A stretch of DNA of 64,000 nt, taken from NCBI GenBank assembly GCA_031549485.1, contig JAVBPR010000010.1:13173-77172 (forward strand), given 5' to 3'. The stretch is from JAVBPR01 sp031549485. GTDB lineage: Bacteria; Bacillota; Clostridia; Oscillospirales; Feifaniaceae. Within the stretch, counting starts at the first letter, position 1, and every line of letters begins with the position of its first letter. The notes under the pieces were generated by a model. That model had not been told where the DNA came from, searched no databases, and saw only the letters and a program-made list of their open reading frames with translations. Below, one piece after another: positions 17,660 through 26,100 of this stretch. The position numbers and the translations under genes were made by a program.

Positions 17660-18103
17660 ATGATAAAAATGAACAATTACGATAAGGCGGTCGAAATAAT
17701 AACCGAACGGTTTGGTAGGGATACTCTGCTCTCACTTGCAACAATGGAAAACAACCGCCCATCTGTCCGTATTGTGAACAGTTATTATGAAGATGGTTCG
17801 TTTTACGTTGTCACTTATGCACTTTCAAATAAGATGGGACAGATCTCAGACAATTCTGAAGTTGCTGTCTGTGGCGAATGGTTTACGGCACACGGGATAG
17901 CTGAGAACCTTGGTTATGTCCGCAATGAAAACAATATTGTCATTATGACAAAGCTACGGGATGCGTTTGCCGCATGGTACAGCAACGGACATACGAATGA
18001 AGACGATCCGAACACTTGTCTTCTCCGTATCCGCCTGACAGACGGCGTACTTTTTAGCCAAGGAACAAGATATGATATAGATTTTGTGAATTTGAGAGCG
18101 TAA
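17660..18103 (+). CDS. Pyridoxamine 5'-phosphate oxidase (PPOX) fold protein
   Basis: 147 residues of the small FMN-binding split-barrel type (LLSLATMENNRPSVRIVNSYYEDGSFYVVT, then QISDNSEVAVCGEWFTAHG). Probably a flavin-binding reductase or oxidase of unknown substrate. GGAGG is 3 nt before ATG 17660 and 12 nt before an in-frame ATG at 17669, so either could be used. Its codons avoid the GC-rich choices common in neighbouring genes (for example fewer GCG/GGC), and it sits between a broken gene and repeat elements, which suggests recent arrival. Confidence 0.8.
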   Translation: MIKMNNYDKAVEIITERFGRDTLLSLATMENNRPSVRIVNSYYEDGSFYVVTYALSNKMGQISDNSEVAVCGEWFTAHGIAENLGYVRNENNIVIMTKLRDAFAAWYSNGHTNEDDPNTCLLRIRLTDGVLFSQGTRYDIDFVNLRA

Positions 18104-18125
18104 AGTATAAACATTTATTTTCCCG

Positions 18126-18155
18126 TTGTCATTCTGAGCGAAGCGAAGAATCTTT
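18126..18155 (+). repeat. Left arm of a perfect 30-bp inverted repeat
   Basis: Contains GTCATTCTGAGCGAAGCG and extends to 18155. It is the exact reverse complement of 18456-18485. The arms bracket the GIY-YIG gene, making a 360-bp unit (18126-18485). Confidence 0.9.
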
Positions 18156-18161
18156 AAAGAG

Positions 18162-18482
18162 GTGGTAAGTCTGTATTATGTTTATATTTTAGCAAACTGG
18201 AATAATAAAGTCATTTACACAGGTATAACAAATAATCTTGAACGCAGAATATATGAGCATAAGAATAAGTTAGTTGATGGTTTTACAAAGAAATACCATG
18301 TTGATAAACTTGTCTATTTTGATAATACAACAGATGTGAAATCAGCTATAGCAAGAGAAAAGCAAATTAAAGGATGGACGAGACAGAAGAAAAACGAGTT
18401 GATAGAAACGATAAATCCTAAATGGGAAGATTTATCTAAAGAATGGTATAAAGAGAAAGATTCTTCGCTTCGCTCAGAATGA
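18162..18482 (+). CDS. Small GIY-YIG nuclease-family protein inside an inverted repeat
   Basis: About 103-106 residues. The UvrC/SLX1-like GIY-YIG core is plain: YYVYILANWNNKVIYTGITNNLERR then EHK, with later REKQIKGWTRQKKNELI. It should cut or nick DNA, possibly the repeats around it. The start is uncertain: GTG 18162 abuts the AGAGG site, while CTG 18171 is correctly spaced from it and gives the family-typical N-terminus (YYVYIL). The C-terminal residues SSLRSE and the stop codon are encoded by the right repeat arm, so gene and repeat form one unit. AT-rich relative to its neighbours. Confidence 0.85.
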   Translation: MVSLYYVYILANWNNKVIYTGITNNLERRIYEHKNKLVDGFTKKYHVDKLVYFDNTTDVKSAIAREKQIKGWTRQKKNELIETINPKWEDLSKEWYKEKDSSLRSE

Positions 18483-18485
18483 CAA
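18456..18485 (-). repeat. Right arm of the 30-bp inverted repeat
   Basis: Exact reverse complement of 18126-18155. It overlaps the 3' end of the GIY-YIG gene and supplies its stop codon. Confidence 0.9.
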
Positions 18486-18779
18486 ACGATTCGACATTCC
18501 GGATCGTAAAAATAAACGAAAGATGTGATTCCGATGTTCTATTTTTTATTGTTCTTTGAAAATTGAATATCGGAATGACACAGGGGTCGTTCTCTACTTT
18601 TAGGCTTAAAAATTAGTTGTGTTACCTCTCAAATAAGTATTATATATAATGTCATCCTGAGCTAAAGGCGAAGGATCCTTCACTTCGTTCAGGATGACAC
18701 CACGATGTACAGTATAAGCATTTTCTACGATAAACAAAATGAAGAAACTATCTTAAAGCTATTTTCTAATCAACTAAAT
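18486..18779. other. Non-coding accessory spacer with repeat remnants
   Basis: No convincing gene. GACATTCCGGAT (18493-18504) and ATATCGGAATGACA (18567-18580) form a decayed inverted pair. A fuller palindrome of the same style as the 30-bp repeat is at 18650-18699. The rest is AT-rich with no further structure that I can see. Confidence 0.6.
18650..18699. repeat. REPIN-like palindrome related to the 30-bp repeat
   Basis: Two head-to-head copies of a TGTCATCCTGA...GAAGGATCC unit, about 29 and 27 nt, overlapping at GGATCC. The unit is a variant (C for T, G for A) of the arms flanking the GIY-YIG gene. It can fold into a long hairpin. Confidence 0.8.
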
Positions 18780-18817
18780 AACGCCCTCCAAATCTACTGA
18801 TTTGGAGGGCGTTTTGA
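18780..18817. terminator. Terminator downstream of isocitrate dehydrogenase (minus strand)
   Basis: Perfect 15-bp stem AACGCCCTCCAAATC / GATTTGGAGGGCGTT with a 4-nt loop. On the minus strand it follows icd and ends in TTATTT; on the plus strand it ends in TTTT. Confidence 0.85.
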
Positions 18818-18860
18818 AATTTGTTAATTTTGCGAAGAGAATATTTTAAGTTTCTAATTA

Positions 18861-20069
18861 TTATGCGTAAATCTTTTCCAGATTTTTTCTTATTTCTTTT
18901 ATAAAATCAAGGCTGTTTACAGCTCTTGGGGTAATGCCCTCGCAAAGCGAAACGAGGTCTTTTGTCATAATTCCGCTGTTTAAGGTTTCAAGAGAAGCCT
19001 TTTCAAGGTTTTCGCCGAAAGCTTCAAGCTCCGCGTTGCCGTCCATCTCGCCGCGCTTTTTAAATGCGCCTGTCCAGGCAAAAATTGTGGCAATCGGATT
19101 TGTGCTTGTTTCTTCGCCTTTCAAATGCTTGTAATAATGGCGGGTTACGGTGCCGTGAGCTGCTTCGTATTCGAACTTTCCGTCCGGAGAAACGAGAACG
19201 CTTGTCATCATTGCAAGCGAGCCGAAAGCGGTCGAAACCATATCGCTCATAACATCGCCGTCATAGTTTTTGCAAGCCCATATATAGCCGCCCTCGGAGC
19301 GGATAACGCGCGCGACAGCGTCGTCGATAAGGGTGTAAAAATATTCGATTCCGGCTTTGTCAAATCTATCTTTGTATTCGGCGAAAACCTCCTCGAATAT
19401 ATCCTTGAAGCGGTGATCGTATTTTTTGCTTATGGTATCTTTTGTCGCAAACCAAACATCCTGCGAGGTGGCGAGCGCATAATTAAAGCAGGCGTGGGCA
19501 AAAGAGCGGATAGAGCTGTCTTTGTTATGTATTCCCTGAATTATCCCCGGACCTTCGAAATCATAAATAGTCTCGCTTTTTTTGCTTCCGTCCTCGCCGG
19601 TGAAAACAAGCTCGGCTTTGCCGGGGCCGGGCACGATAATTTCGCTGTTTTTGTAAACGTCGCCGTATGCGTGACGGGCGATGGTAATAGGCTTTTTCCA
19701 ATTTCTGACCGCAGGCGCAATCGCGTCGATAATAATCGGCGCGCGGAAAACGGTGCCGTCCAAAGCGGCTCTGATAGTGCCGTTCGGGCTTTTCCACATC
19801 TCGGTTAGCTTATATTCCTCGACGCGCTGGGCGTTCGGGGTTATGGTCGCGCATTTTACGGCAACGCCGTACTTTTTGGTCGCTTCGGCGCTGTCGAAGG
19901 TGACCTTGTCCTTTGTGCGCTCGCGCTCGACAAGGCCGAGATCATAATACTCGGTTTTGAGGTCGACAAAGGGCAGGATAAGTTCGTCTTTTATCTGCTG
20001 CCACAGGATTCTGGTCATTTCGTCGCCGTCCATCTCGACAATCGGGGTGGTCATTTTGATTTTCTGCAT
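18861..20069 (-). CDS. icd: NADP-dependent isocitrate dehydrogenase (eukaryotic-type)
   Basis: 402 residues; oxidises isocitrate to 2-oxoglutarate with NADP+. Typical elements: MDGDEMTR near the N-terminus, SPNGTIR substrate-binding serine/arginine loop, [10 protein letters not shown], the metal-binding [10 protein letters not shown], and [11 protein letters not shown] in the cofactor site. It belongs to the homodimeric type shared with eukaryotes, not the E. coli Icd type. It begins 9 bp after the aconitase stop, so the two form an operon from citrate to 2-oxoglutarate. Confidence 0.95.
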   Translation of the reverse strand: MQKIKMTTPIVEMDGDEMTRILWQQIKDELILPFVDLKTEYYDLGLVERERTKDKVTFDSAEATKKYGVAVKCATITPNAQRVEEYKLTEMWKSPNGTIRAALDGTVFRAPIIIDAIAPAVRNWKKPITIARHAYGDVYKNSEIIVPGPGKAELVFTGEDGSKKSETIYDFEGPGIIQGIHNKDSSIRSFAHACFNYALATSQDVWFATKDTISKKYDHRFKDIFEEVFAEYKDRFDKAGIEYFYTLIDDAVARVIRSEGGYIWACKNYDGDVMSDMVSTAFGSLAMMTSVLVSPDGKFEYEAAHGTVTRHYYKHLKGEETSTNPIATIFAWTGAFKKRGEMDGNAELEAFGENLEKASLETLNSGIMTKDLVSLCEGITPRAVNSLDFIKEIRKNLEKIYA

Positions 20070-20078
20070 ATTTTCTCC

Positions 20079-22304
20079 TTATTTCCGGCCGGCGGCATAA
20101 TAGTTTATCAGGCAGCCGTCTAAAATTATTTGCTTTTCGTTTTCGGTAAGCCCTTTGACAAAAAGAGTAATATCCTTTGTTTTGCCGTTTGAAACGAGCT
20201 TTGCGGGGATTTCGGCGATTGCGTTTTCAATTGCGTTTCTAATATTTGGGATAAAAACAAAATCGCCGGTTTCACCCTCGAAATTTTGCTCTATTGTAAA
20301 GGGCAAAATGCCCCAGTTTATGCAGTTGCTGCGGTATCTTTTGGTGGCGTATTCGTACGCGATATTCGCGTGACCACCGAGAACTTTTTGGCAGGACGCG
20401 GCTTGTTCGCGGGCGGAGCCGTCGCCGGGCTTGTTTGCAAAAATTGCGCTTCCGAAAGAGGTGTTTTTTGCGTCGGCCGAGAGAAGCGACAAAACTTCGG
20501 CAATCTCTGAATCGACATTGCCATCGCGGCGGGATTTTTCAATTTCCGCCGCAGCTTTCGCTCGCGCGACATATTCCGGTTCGCGGCGGGAAAGGGTAAA
20601 TTCGGCGAGCCGAAGCGGGTTAGAGCGGAAGGATGAAGTTTCGCCGGACGGGATAAGCTCGTCGGTGGTGGTGACATCGTCGCGCAGAACCGCGGCGAGC
20701 TTAACAAGCATATTTTCGGCAAGCGGATACATTTTTGGCCAGTCGGCGATATTCGGGCCGAATTTCAGCTCGACATCCTTTTGCGGACTTCCGAAGCCGC
20801 TGTAAATGCGCTTGTCATATGCGGATTTATCAAATTTATATGTAAGGTCTGGCTCTGTATAGTCGACCTCGGTTGCGGGAGTAAGTCTGCCGCCGTTTTT
20901 CGCGGTCGCGGCTATTGACAGCGCATCCATAAGGGCAACGCCCGAAAGCTGCCCGTCGCCGGGCTTGGAACCTTCGCGGTTCGGGAAATTCCTTGTGGTG
21001 TGACGAACCGAAAGCGCGTTGTTCGCCGGAACATCGCCCGCGCCGAAGCACGGACCGCAGAACGCCGGCTTTATAACCGCGCCCGCGCCCATGAGCTTCT
21101 GCAAACTATTGTTATTCAAAAGCGCCATATTTATCGGCATGCTTCCCGGATAAACGGTGAGATTAAAATAGCTGTCGCCTGTGGAAGCGCCGTCCAAAAT
21201 AGCCGCCGCGCGTGAAATGCTCTCGAAAGTTCCGCCCGCGCAACCGGCGATAACGCCCTGATCGACAAAAACACCGCCTGCATTTATTTTATCTTTCATT
21301 TGGAAAGAAACTTTTTTGCCAAACTGCTCGGCCGCCTCTTTTTCTATTCCGGCGAGGATATCGGGAGCGGAAGCGATAAATTCTTTTATAGTGTAAGCGT
21401 TGCTCGGGTGGAAGGGAAGAGCAATCATCGGCTCGATTTTGTCAAGGTCGATGATAACAGCGCCGTCATAATATGCGCCCTCACCGGGTGAAAGCGGCGA
21501 AAATTCCTCCGGTCTGCCGTGAATGCCGTAATATTCTTTAACTTTATCGTCGGTCGGCCAAATTGAGCTCAGGCAGGTCGTTTCGGTGGTCATAACGTCA
21601 ACGCCCATGCGGAAATCAACCGAAAGATTCGAAACCCCGGGGCCGATAAATTCGAGGATTTTATTTTTTGCAAAACCGTTTTTAAAGGTCGCGCCGACAA
21701 GAGCAATCGCCACATCGTGCGGACCGACGCCTTTTTTCGGAGTGCCTGTCAGATAAACCGCGATAACTTCAGGCGAGGGAATATCGTATGTATTTTTCAA
21801 AAGTTGCTTTACGATTTCGGGACCGCCCTCGCCGATTCCCATGGTGCCAAGCGCGCCGTATCTCGTGTGGCTGTCAGAGCCTAAAACCATCTTGCCGCAG
21901 CCGGAGAGCGCCTCGCGGGCATAGGAATGAATAACGGCAAGATTTGCAGGGACGTAAATCCCGCCGTATTTTTTTGCGGCGGAAAGGCCGAAAACATGGT
22001 CGTCCTCGTTTATTGTGCCGCCGACAGCGCAAAGGCTGTTGTGGCAATTGGTAAGCGCGTAGGGAACGGGAAATTCGGTAAGCCCGCTTGCCCTGGCGGT
22101 CTGAATAATTCCGACATATGTAATATCATGCGAAATAAGCCGGTCAAAAACAATCTGCATTTTTTCGGGGTCGGTGCTCCTGCTGTGGCTTCGCATAATG
22201 CCGTAGGCAATAGTTTTTTCGCGCGCGGCAGAAGCGCTTTCGGCGACTGTGTCAACGAGCTTGCCCCCGCTATAATAAACGCCGTGGCTGATTAGTTCCA
22301 ACAT
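20079..22304 (-). CDS. acn: Aconitate hydratase
   Basis: 741 residues; isomerises citrate to isocitrate using a 4Fe-4S cluster. Cluster ligands are visible in GCAGGTF and FCGPCFG, substrate loops in LGSDSHTRYGALG, and the swivel domain with the arginines of KRYRSNCINWG at the C-terminus. Length and layout resemble the shorter aconitase/hydratase group of anaerobic Firmicutes. Start ATG at 22304 with GAGGTGAA upstream. First gene of the acn-icd operon. Confidence 0.93.
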   Translation of the reverse strand: MLELISHGVYYSGGKLVDTVAESASAAREKTIAYGIMRSHSRSTDPEKMQIVFDRLISHDITYVGIIQTARASGLTEFPVPYALTNCHNSLCAVGGTINEDDHVFGLSAAKKYGGIYVPANLAVIHSYAREALSGCGKMVLGSDSHTRYGALGTMGIGEGGPEIVKQLLKNTYDIPSPEVIAVYLTGTPKKGVGPHDVAIALVGATFKNGFAKNKILEFIGPGVSNLSVDFRMGVDVMTTETTCLSSIWPTDDKVKEYYGIHGRPEEFSPLSPGEGAYYDGAVIIDLDKIEPMIALPFHPSNAYTIKEFIASAPDILAGIEKEAAEQFGKKVSFQMKDKINAGGVFVDQGVIAGCAGGTFESISRAAAILDGASTGDSYFNLTVYPGSMPINMALLNNNSLQKLMGAGAVIKPAFCGPCFGAGDVPANNALSVRHTTRNFPNREGSKPGDGQLSGVALMDALSIAATAKNGGRLTPATEVDYTEPDLTYKFDKSAYDKRIYSGFGSPQKDVELKFGPNIADWPKMYPLAENMLVKLAAVLRDDVTTTDELIPSGETSSFRSNPLRLAEFTLSRREPEYVARAKAAAEIEKSRRDGNVDSEIAEVLSLLSADAKNTSFGSAIFANKPGDGSAREQAASCQKVLGGHANIAYEYATKRYRSNCINWGILPFTIEQNFEGETGDFVFIPNIRNAIENAIAEIPAKLVSNGKTKDITLFVKGLTENEKQIILDGCLINYYAAGRK

Positions 22305-22340
22305 AAATTCACCTCATAGATAAGAATAAGCTATTCAATA

Positions 22341-22370
22341 AGTATAATATAAATTCGCCTGAATGCACAA
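22341..22370 (-). promoter_or_regulatory. Promoter of acn-icd
   Basis: Minus strand TTGTGC (22370-22365), 18-bp spacer, TATACT (22346-22341). Confidence 0.5.
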
Positions 22371-22383
22371 GTGTTTTGTTTGC

Positions 22384-22412
22384 TTGCAAATTATCTTATA
22401 TCATAATATAAT
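22384..22412 (+). promoter_or_regulatory. Promoter of the malic enzyme gene
   Basis: TTGCAA (22384-22389), 17-bp spacer, TATAAT (22407-22412), 30 nt before the start codon. It diverges from the acn promoter. Confidence 0.7.
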
Positions 22413-22442
22413 CTATAATATTATATATTAAGGAGACACACG

Positions 22443-23642
22443 GTGATAGACGAGACGCGAAACCTTTCCGAGCAAAGCCTTAAAATGCATTATGAAAAAA
22501 GGGGGAAGATTGAGGTTGTTTCCACCGTTCCGGTTGAAACGAAACTCGACCTTTCGCTTGCTTATACACCCGGCGTTGCCGAGCCTTGCCTTGAAATACA
22601 GAAAAATCCCGAGCTTTCGTATGAGCTTACCCGAAGGTGGAACCTCTGCCTTGTCGTTACAGACGGAACCGCCGTTTTGGGGCTTGGCGATATCGGCCCG
22701 GAGGCGGGCATGCCGGTTATGGAAGGGAAGTGCGTTCTTTTTAAAACCTTCGGCGACGTTGACGCTTTCCCGCTTTGCGTAAAAAGCAAGGACGTCGATG
22801 AAATTGTTAACACAATACATATGATTTCGGGCAGCTTCGGCGGGGTGAATTTAGAGGATATATCGGCTCCGCGCTGCTTTGAAATAGAAGAAAAACTAAA
22901 AGAAAAATGTGACATCCCGATTTTTCATGATGACCAGCACGGAACGGCCGTTGTCACCCTTGCCGGGCTGACAAACGCGCTTAAACTCGTGAAAAAAAAT
23001 ATCGGGGATATTAAAATTGTTATAAACGGCGCCGGCGCGGCGGCGGTAAGCATAACCAAACTTCTTTTTGTCGCGGGCGCGAAAAATATCATCCTCTGCG
23101 ACCGCCAGGGTGCTGTTTACAGCGGCCGCGAGCAGGGAATGAATCCCATTAAAGAAAAAATCGCAAAAATCACAAATATTAATGCCGAAACGGGACTTCT
23201 TTCGGACGTTATAAAAGGCGCGGATGTTTTTATCGGCGTTTCGGGGCCTAATGTTCTCGATAGGGAAATGGTAAAAAGTATGGCGAGTGATTCGATTGTC
23301 TTTGCATGCGCCAATCCTATCCCGGAAATTTATCCGATAGAGGCGAAAGCCGCCGGGGCAGCCGTTGTGGCGACCGGCCGTTCGGATTTTCCGAATCAGA
23401 TAAATAACGTGCTTGCTTTCCCGGGGATATTTCGCGGCACCTTTGACGTTCGCGCGAGCGATATAAATGACGAAATGAAACTCGCCGCAAGCCGGGCGAT
23501 TGCCGCGCTTGTTTCGGATGACGAACTTTCGGCTGATTATATTATTCCTGCGGCGTTTGATAGGCGCGTCGGCGCGGCTGTAGCCGCTGAAGTTGCCGCC
23601 GCGGCAACAAAAACCGGAGTTGCGCGAAAAACGCCAAAATAA
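22443..23642 (+). CDS. Malic enzyme (short, NAD(P)-dependent)
   Basis: 399 residues; oxidative decarboxylation of malate to pyruvate. Conserved blocks: SLAYTPGVAEPC, TDGTAVLGLGDIGPEAGMPVMEGK, FHDDQHGTAVV and the Rossmann loop NGAGAAAVSI. It lacks the phosphotransacetylase domain of MaeB-type enzymes. GTG start with AAGGAGA 7 nt upstream. Divergent from acn-icd, so malate/pyruvate and citrate/2-oxoglutarate steps sit side by side. Confidence 0.93.
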   Translation: MIDETRNLSEQSLKMHYEKRGKIEVVSTVPVETKLDLSLAYTPGVAEPCLEIQKNPELSYELTRRWNLCLVVTDGTAVLGLGDIGPEAGMPVMEGKCVLFKTFGDVDAFPLCVKSKDVDEIVNTIHMISGSFGGVNLEDISAPRCFEIEEKLKEKCDIPIFHDDQHGTAVVTLAGLTNALKLVKKNIGDIKIVINGAGAAAVSITKLLFVAGAKNIILCDRQGAVYSGREQGMNPIKEKIAKITNINAETGLLSDVIKGADVFIGVSGPNVLDREMVKSMASDSIVFACANPIPEIYPIEAKAAGAAVVATGRSDFPNQINNVLAFPGIFRGTFDVRASDINDEMKLAASRAIAALVSDDELSADYIIPAAFDRRVGAAVAAEVAAAATKTGVARKTPK

Positions 23643-23650
23643 ATTAATAT

Positions 23651-23679
23651 TTGCATGTTAAGCTTTAATATAATAAAAT
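23651..23679 (+). promoter_or_regulatory. Promoter of the glycosyltransferase-GtrA gene
   Basis: TTGCAT (23651-23656), 17-bp spacer, TAAAAT (23674-23679). Confidence 0.55.
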
Positions 23680-23712
23680 AAGAAAATCACAATACGAAAA
23701 TTAGGGTGGTCT

Positions 23713-24795
23713 ATGTACAACTGCACAATTGTCATTCCCTCCTTAAAACCGAATAATGAACTCATCGAAGTTGTTTCAAGCCTTATGCCGCTTGGCGTTT
23801 TGCAGGTTGTTGTCGTCAATGACGGCAGCGACAGTTCTTATGACGCCGTTTTTCAAAAAGTTGCCGCTTTTGAAAATTGCACAGTTTTAAAACATGACGT
23901 CAATAAGGGCAAGGGCAGAGCGCTTAAAACCGGATTCGAATATGTCATGAAGAACTTCCCCGAGAGCGACGGCGTTGTCACCGCTGACGCAGACGGTCAG
24001 CATTCCACCGAAGATATCGAAAAAATATGCGCCGAAATCGTTGCGAAAAACGGCAAGATAATTTTAGGGACAAGGGATTTCGACGAGGAAAGTGTCCCGT
24101 TCCGCTCCCGATTCGGGAATCGCTTTACCAGCCGGGTTTTTCAGCTTCTTTACGGCGTTTACATTCCGGATACGCAAACCGGACTCCGCGGTTTTCCGCA
24201 GGGGATTTTAAACTGGCTTATCGAGGTTCAGGGTGAAAAATTCGACTTTGAGCTTAATATGCTTATTCATGCGGGCAGGCACAACGTCAGCTTTAAAACA
24301 GTTCCGATTAAAACGCTTTATTACGACAATAATTCCGGCTCGCATTATAATCCTTTTATGGATTCGCTTCGAACTTTTAAGGTTCTTATCAAAGGGCTTT
24401 TGACCTACTCGGTTTCTTCGCTTGCATCGATAGTTGTCGATGTCGGCGTGTTTTATCTGCTTGCTTGGATTTTCCATAAACTTCAGCTTTTCCCCGGGAT
24501 ATCGCTATTTATCGCTACCGTTGTCGCCCGAATACTCTCCTCGGTTGTAAATTTCGGGATGAATCACAAGGTCAGTTTTAAAAGCAAACGCTCGGTAAAA
24601 TCCACCGCGGTCAGGTATTATATTTTGTGGGCGGCGCAGCTGACCGCGTCTTTCGGGCTCGTTTATCTGTTCAACGAAAGGCTCCATATTGATTTGTTTA
24701 TCAGCAAATCATTAACCGATATTTTACTTTCGATTTTCAGCTATGAAATACAGCTAAACTGGGTTTTCGGGAAAAATACAAAGGTGGAAAAATGA
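23713..24795 (+). CDS. GT2 glycosyltransferase fused to a GtrA membrane domain
   Basis: 360 residues. Residues 1-225 are a family-2 glycosyltransferase of the dolichyl-phosphate sugar synthase kind (VVVNDGSDSS, TADADGQH with the DXD metal site, TGLRGFP). Residues about 230-355 are a four-helix GtrA-like domain, a putative polyprenyl-phosphate-sugar flippase. The fusion suggests that one protein makes and translocates a lipid-linked sugar at the inner face of the membrane. It overlaps the next gene by 4 nt (ATGA), so they are coupled. Confidence 0.85.
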   Translation: MYNCTIVIPSLKPNNELIEVVSSLMPLGVLQVVVVNDGSDSSYDAVFQKVAAFENCTVLKHDVNKGKGRALKTGFEYVMKNFPESDGVVTADADGQHSTEDIEKICAEIVAKNGKIILGTRDFDEESVPFRSRFGNRFTSRVFQLLYGVYIPDTQTGLRGFPQGILNWLIEVQGEKFDFELNMLIHAGRHNVSFKTVPIKTLYYDNNSGSHYNPFMDSLRTFKVLIKGLLTYSVSSLASIVVDVGVFYLLAWIFHKLQLFPGISLFIATVVARILSSVVNFGMNHKVSFKSKRSVKSTAVRYYILWAAQLTASFGLVYLFNERLHIDLFISKSLTDILLSIFSYEIQLNWVFGKNTKVEK

Positions 24796-25448
24796 AAACA
24801 GGTCCCTTTTATAATTTCGCATACACCACCCTTAGCATAGTTAAAAAGAAATATACGGCAAACTTTGCCGCCGGAAAGCCGTTTGAAGGTCCGGCGGTTT
24901 ATGTTGTTCATCATAATAATTTAAAAGGTCCGGTTAACACTATTCTTTGGCATCCGGCGCAGTTTCATCTCTGGAGTCTCGGCAGTTTTTATACGCAAAA
25001 AAGCTGTTTTGAACTTTATTATAAATTTACCTTTACCGAGAGATATGGTATGAATAAAGTGAAAGCGGCTGTGCTCGCTTATCCGTCGTCGATTGCGATT
25101 CCGCAAATTTATAAACAGGGCAATCACATTCCGGTATATCGCGGCGAAAAAAGGATAATAGAAACTTTTAAAATTACGGTTGATTATCTGAAAAAAGGAG
25201 AAAAGGTGCTCCTTTGCCCCGATGTCGATTATTCAAGCGAAGATGAGGCGGTCGGCGAGCTTTACGAAGGGCTTGCATATATCGAAAAATATTATTATCG
25301 GGATACTAAAAAACATATTCCTTTTATCCCGCTTAAACTTGACCACGAAAACCGCGTGATATACGAAAACCTGCCGATATATTTTGATGACGGCGACTTT
25401 AAAGCGCAAAAAGACGACGTTCTGAAAAAGATTAAAGAAAAACTATAG
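24792..25448 (+). CDS. Possible acyltransferase-superfamily protein, atypical
   Basis: 218 residues. A faint resemblance to PlsC-type acyltransferases is seen in VYVVHHNNLKGPVN (position of the HX4D motif), PVYRGEKR and LYEGLAYIE. The aspartate of HX4D is absent, so the assignment is tentative. No signal peptide and no clear membrane helix. Translation is coupled to the glycosyltransferase-GtrA gene, which suggests a role in the same envelope lipid or glycan. Otherwise unrecognised. Confidence 0.55.
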   Translation: MKTGPFYNFAYTTLSIVKKKYTANFAAGKPFEGPAVYVVHHNNLKGPVNTILWHPAQFHLWSLGSFYTQKSCFELYYKFTFTERYGMNKVKAAVLAYPSSIAIPQIYKQGNHIPVYRGEKRIIETFKITVDYLKKGEKVLLCPDVDYSSEDEAVGELYEGLAYIEKYYYRDTKKHIPFIPLKLDHENRVIYENLPIYFDDGDFKAQKDDVLKKIKEKL

Positions 25449-25449
25449 A

Positions 25450-25482
25450 AAATTCCCTACCGAAAAGGCAGGGATTTTTTGT
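25450..25482 (+). terminator. Terminator after the glycosyltransferase operon
   Basis: Hairpin ATTCCCTaCC / GGcAGGGAT with GAAA loop (one mismatch) and six Ts. Confidence 0.75.
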
Positions 25483-25525
25483 TGGTAATTTTATTTAGAA
25501 AGCAATATAATTAGGAAACGAAGAA

Positions 25526-25544
25526 AATTTATATTAGTGGAGGT
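25526..25544 (+). repeat. Second copy of the 19-nt leader
   Basis: Identical to 17639-17657; includes the ribosome site of the next gene. Confidence 0.6.
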
Positions 25545-25552
25545 GACGAAAG

Positions 25553-25966
25553 ATGGATAATATAACAATTGAGCGAATTTGGCAAGATAACGATTTTTTT
25601 GAAATAAGAGTTACCGCGCAATCACAAATGATATGGGCTACTACCGACTTATATGTTTCGGATATGACTGATTTAGCAAATAACCTAATAGAGTTCACTC
25701 TAAATAAAGAAGAGTATTTTTGGAAAACATCCGAAACCACTGCTATTGATAGGAATTTATCTTTTCGTGTGATACCGAAAGATAAATTAGGACATATATT
25801 AATTGAGGTTTTTATGTTGGTTAAAGATTGCAATTTACCTTATCAACATAATTGTACTTTCTTTGTGCAAACGGAAATCGGATTATTAAATACCTTTGGA
25901 GAACGGATTTTATCAATTAATAAACCAGTGTTAGGGACAAAAATATCTCTTGTGGATAATGAATAA
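25553..25966 (+). CDS. Hypothetical protein, AT-rich
   Basis: 137 residues, acidic, no membrane helix or signal peptide. Begins MDNITIERIWQDNDFFEIRV and has a KDKLGHILIEVFM block. I have seen similar small proteins only as uncharacterised ones and propose no function. GGAGGTGACGAAAG gives a good ribosome site. Base use is clearly more AT-rich than the core genes around it, and together with the next gene it forms a small patch between two terminators. Confidence 0.75.
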   Translation: MDNITIERIWQDNDFFEIRVTAQSQMIWATTDLYVSDMTDLANNLIEFTLNKEEYFWKTSETTAIDRNLSFRVIPKDKLGHILIEVFMLVKDCNLPYQHNCTFFVQTEIGLLNTFGERILSINKPVLGTKISLVDNE

Positions 25967-26100
25967 AATATGCATTTTCTGCAATAAGTAATATGAAGAA
26001 GCAAAAAGACCGGAATAGGGGCAAACTATGTTCGCCCGCGAGCGATTATAGTTAGCCCTTACATTGTTGTGTAAAATATTTTTATTAGGCGGAAAGATAG

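Noticed and set aside
18126..18699. CRISPR array
   Set aside because: The repeats are inverted, only a few copies, and are separated by a gene and uneven spacers; no cas genes are present.
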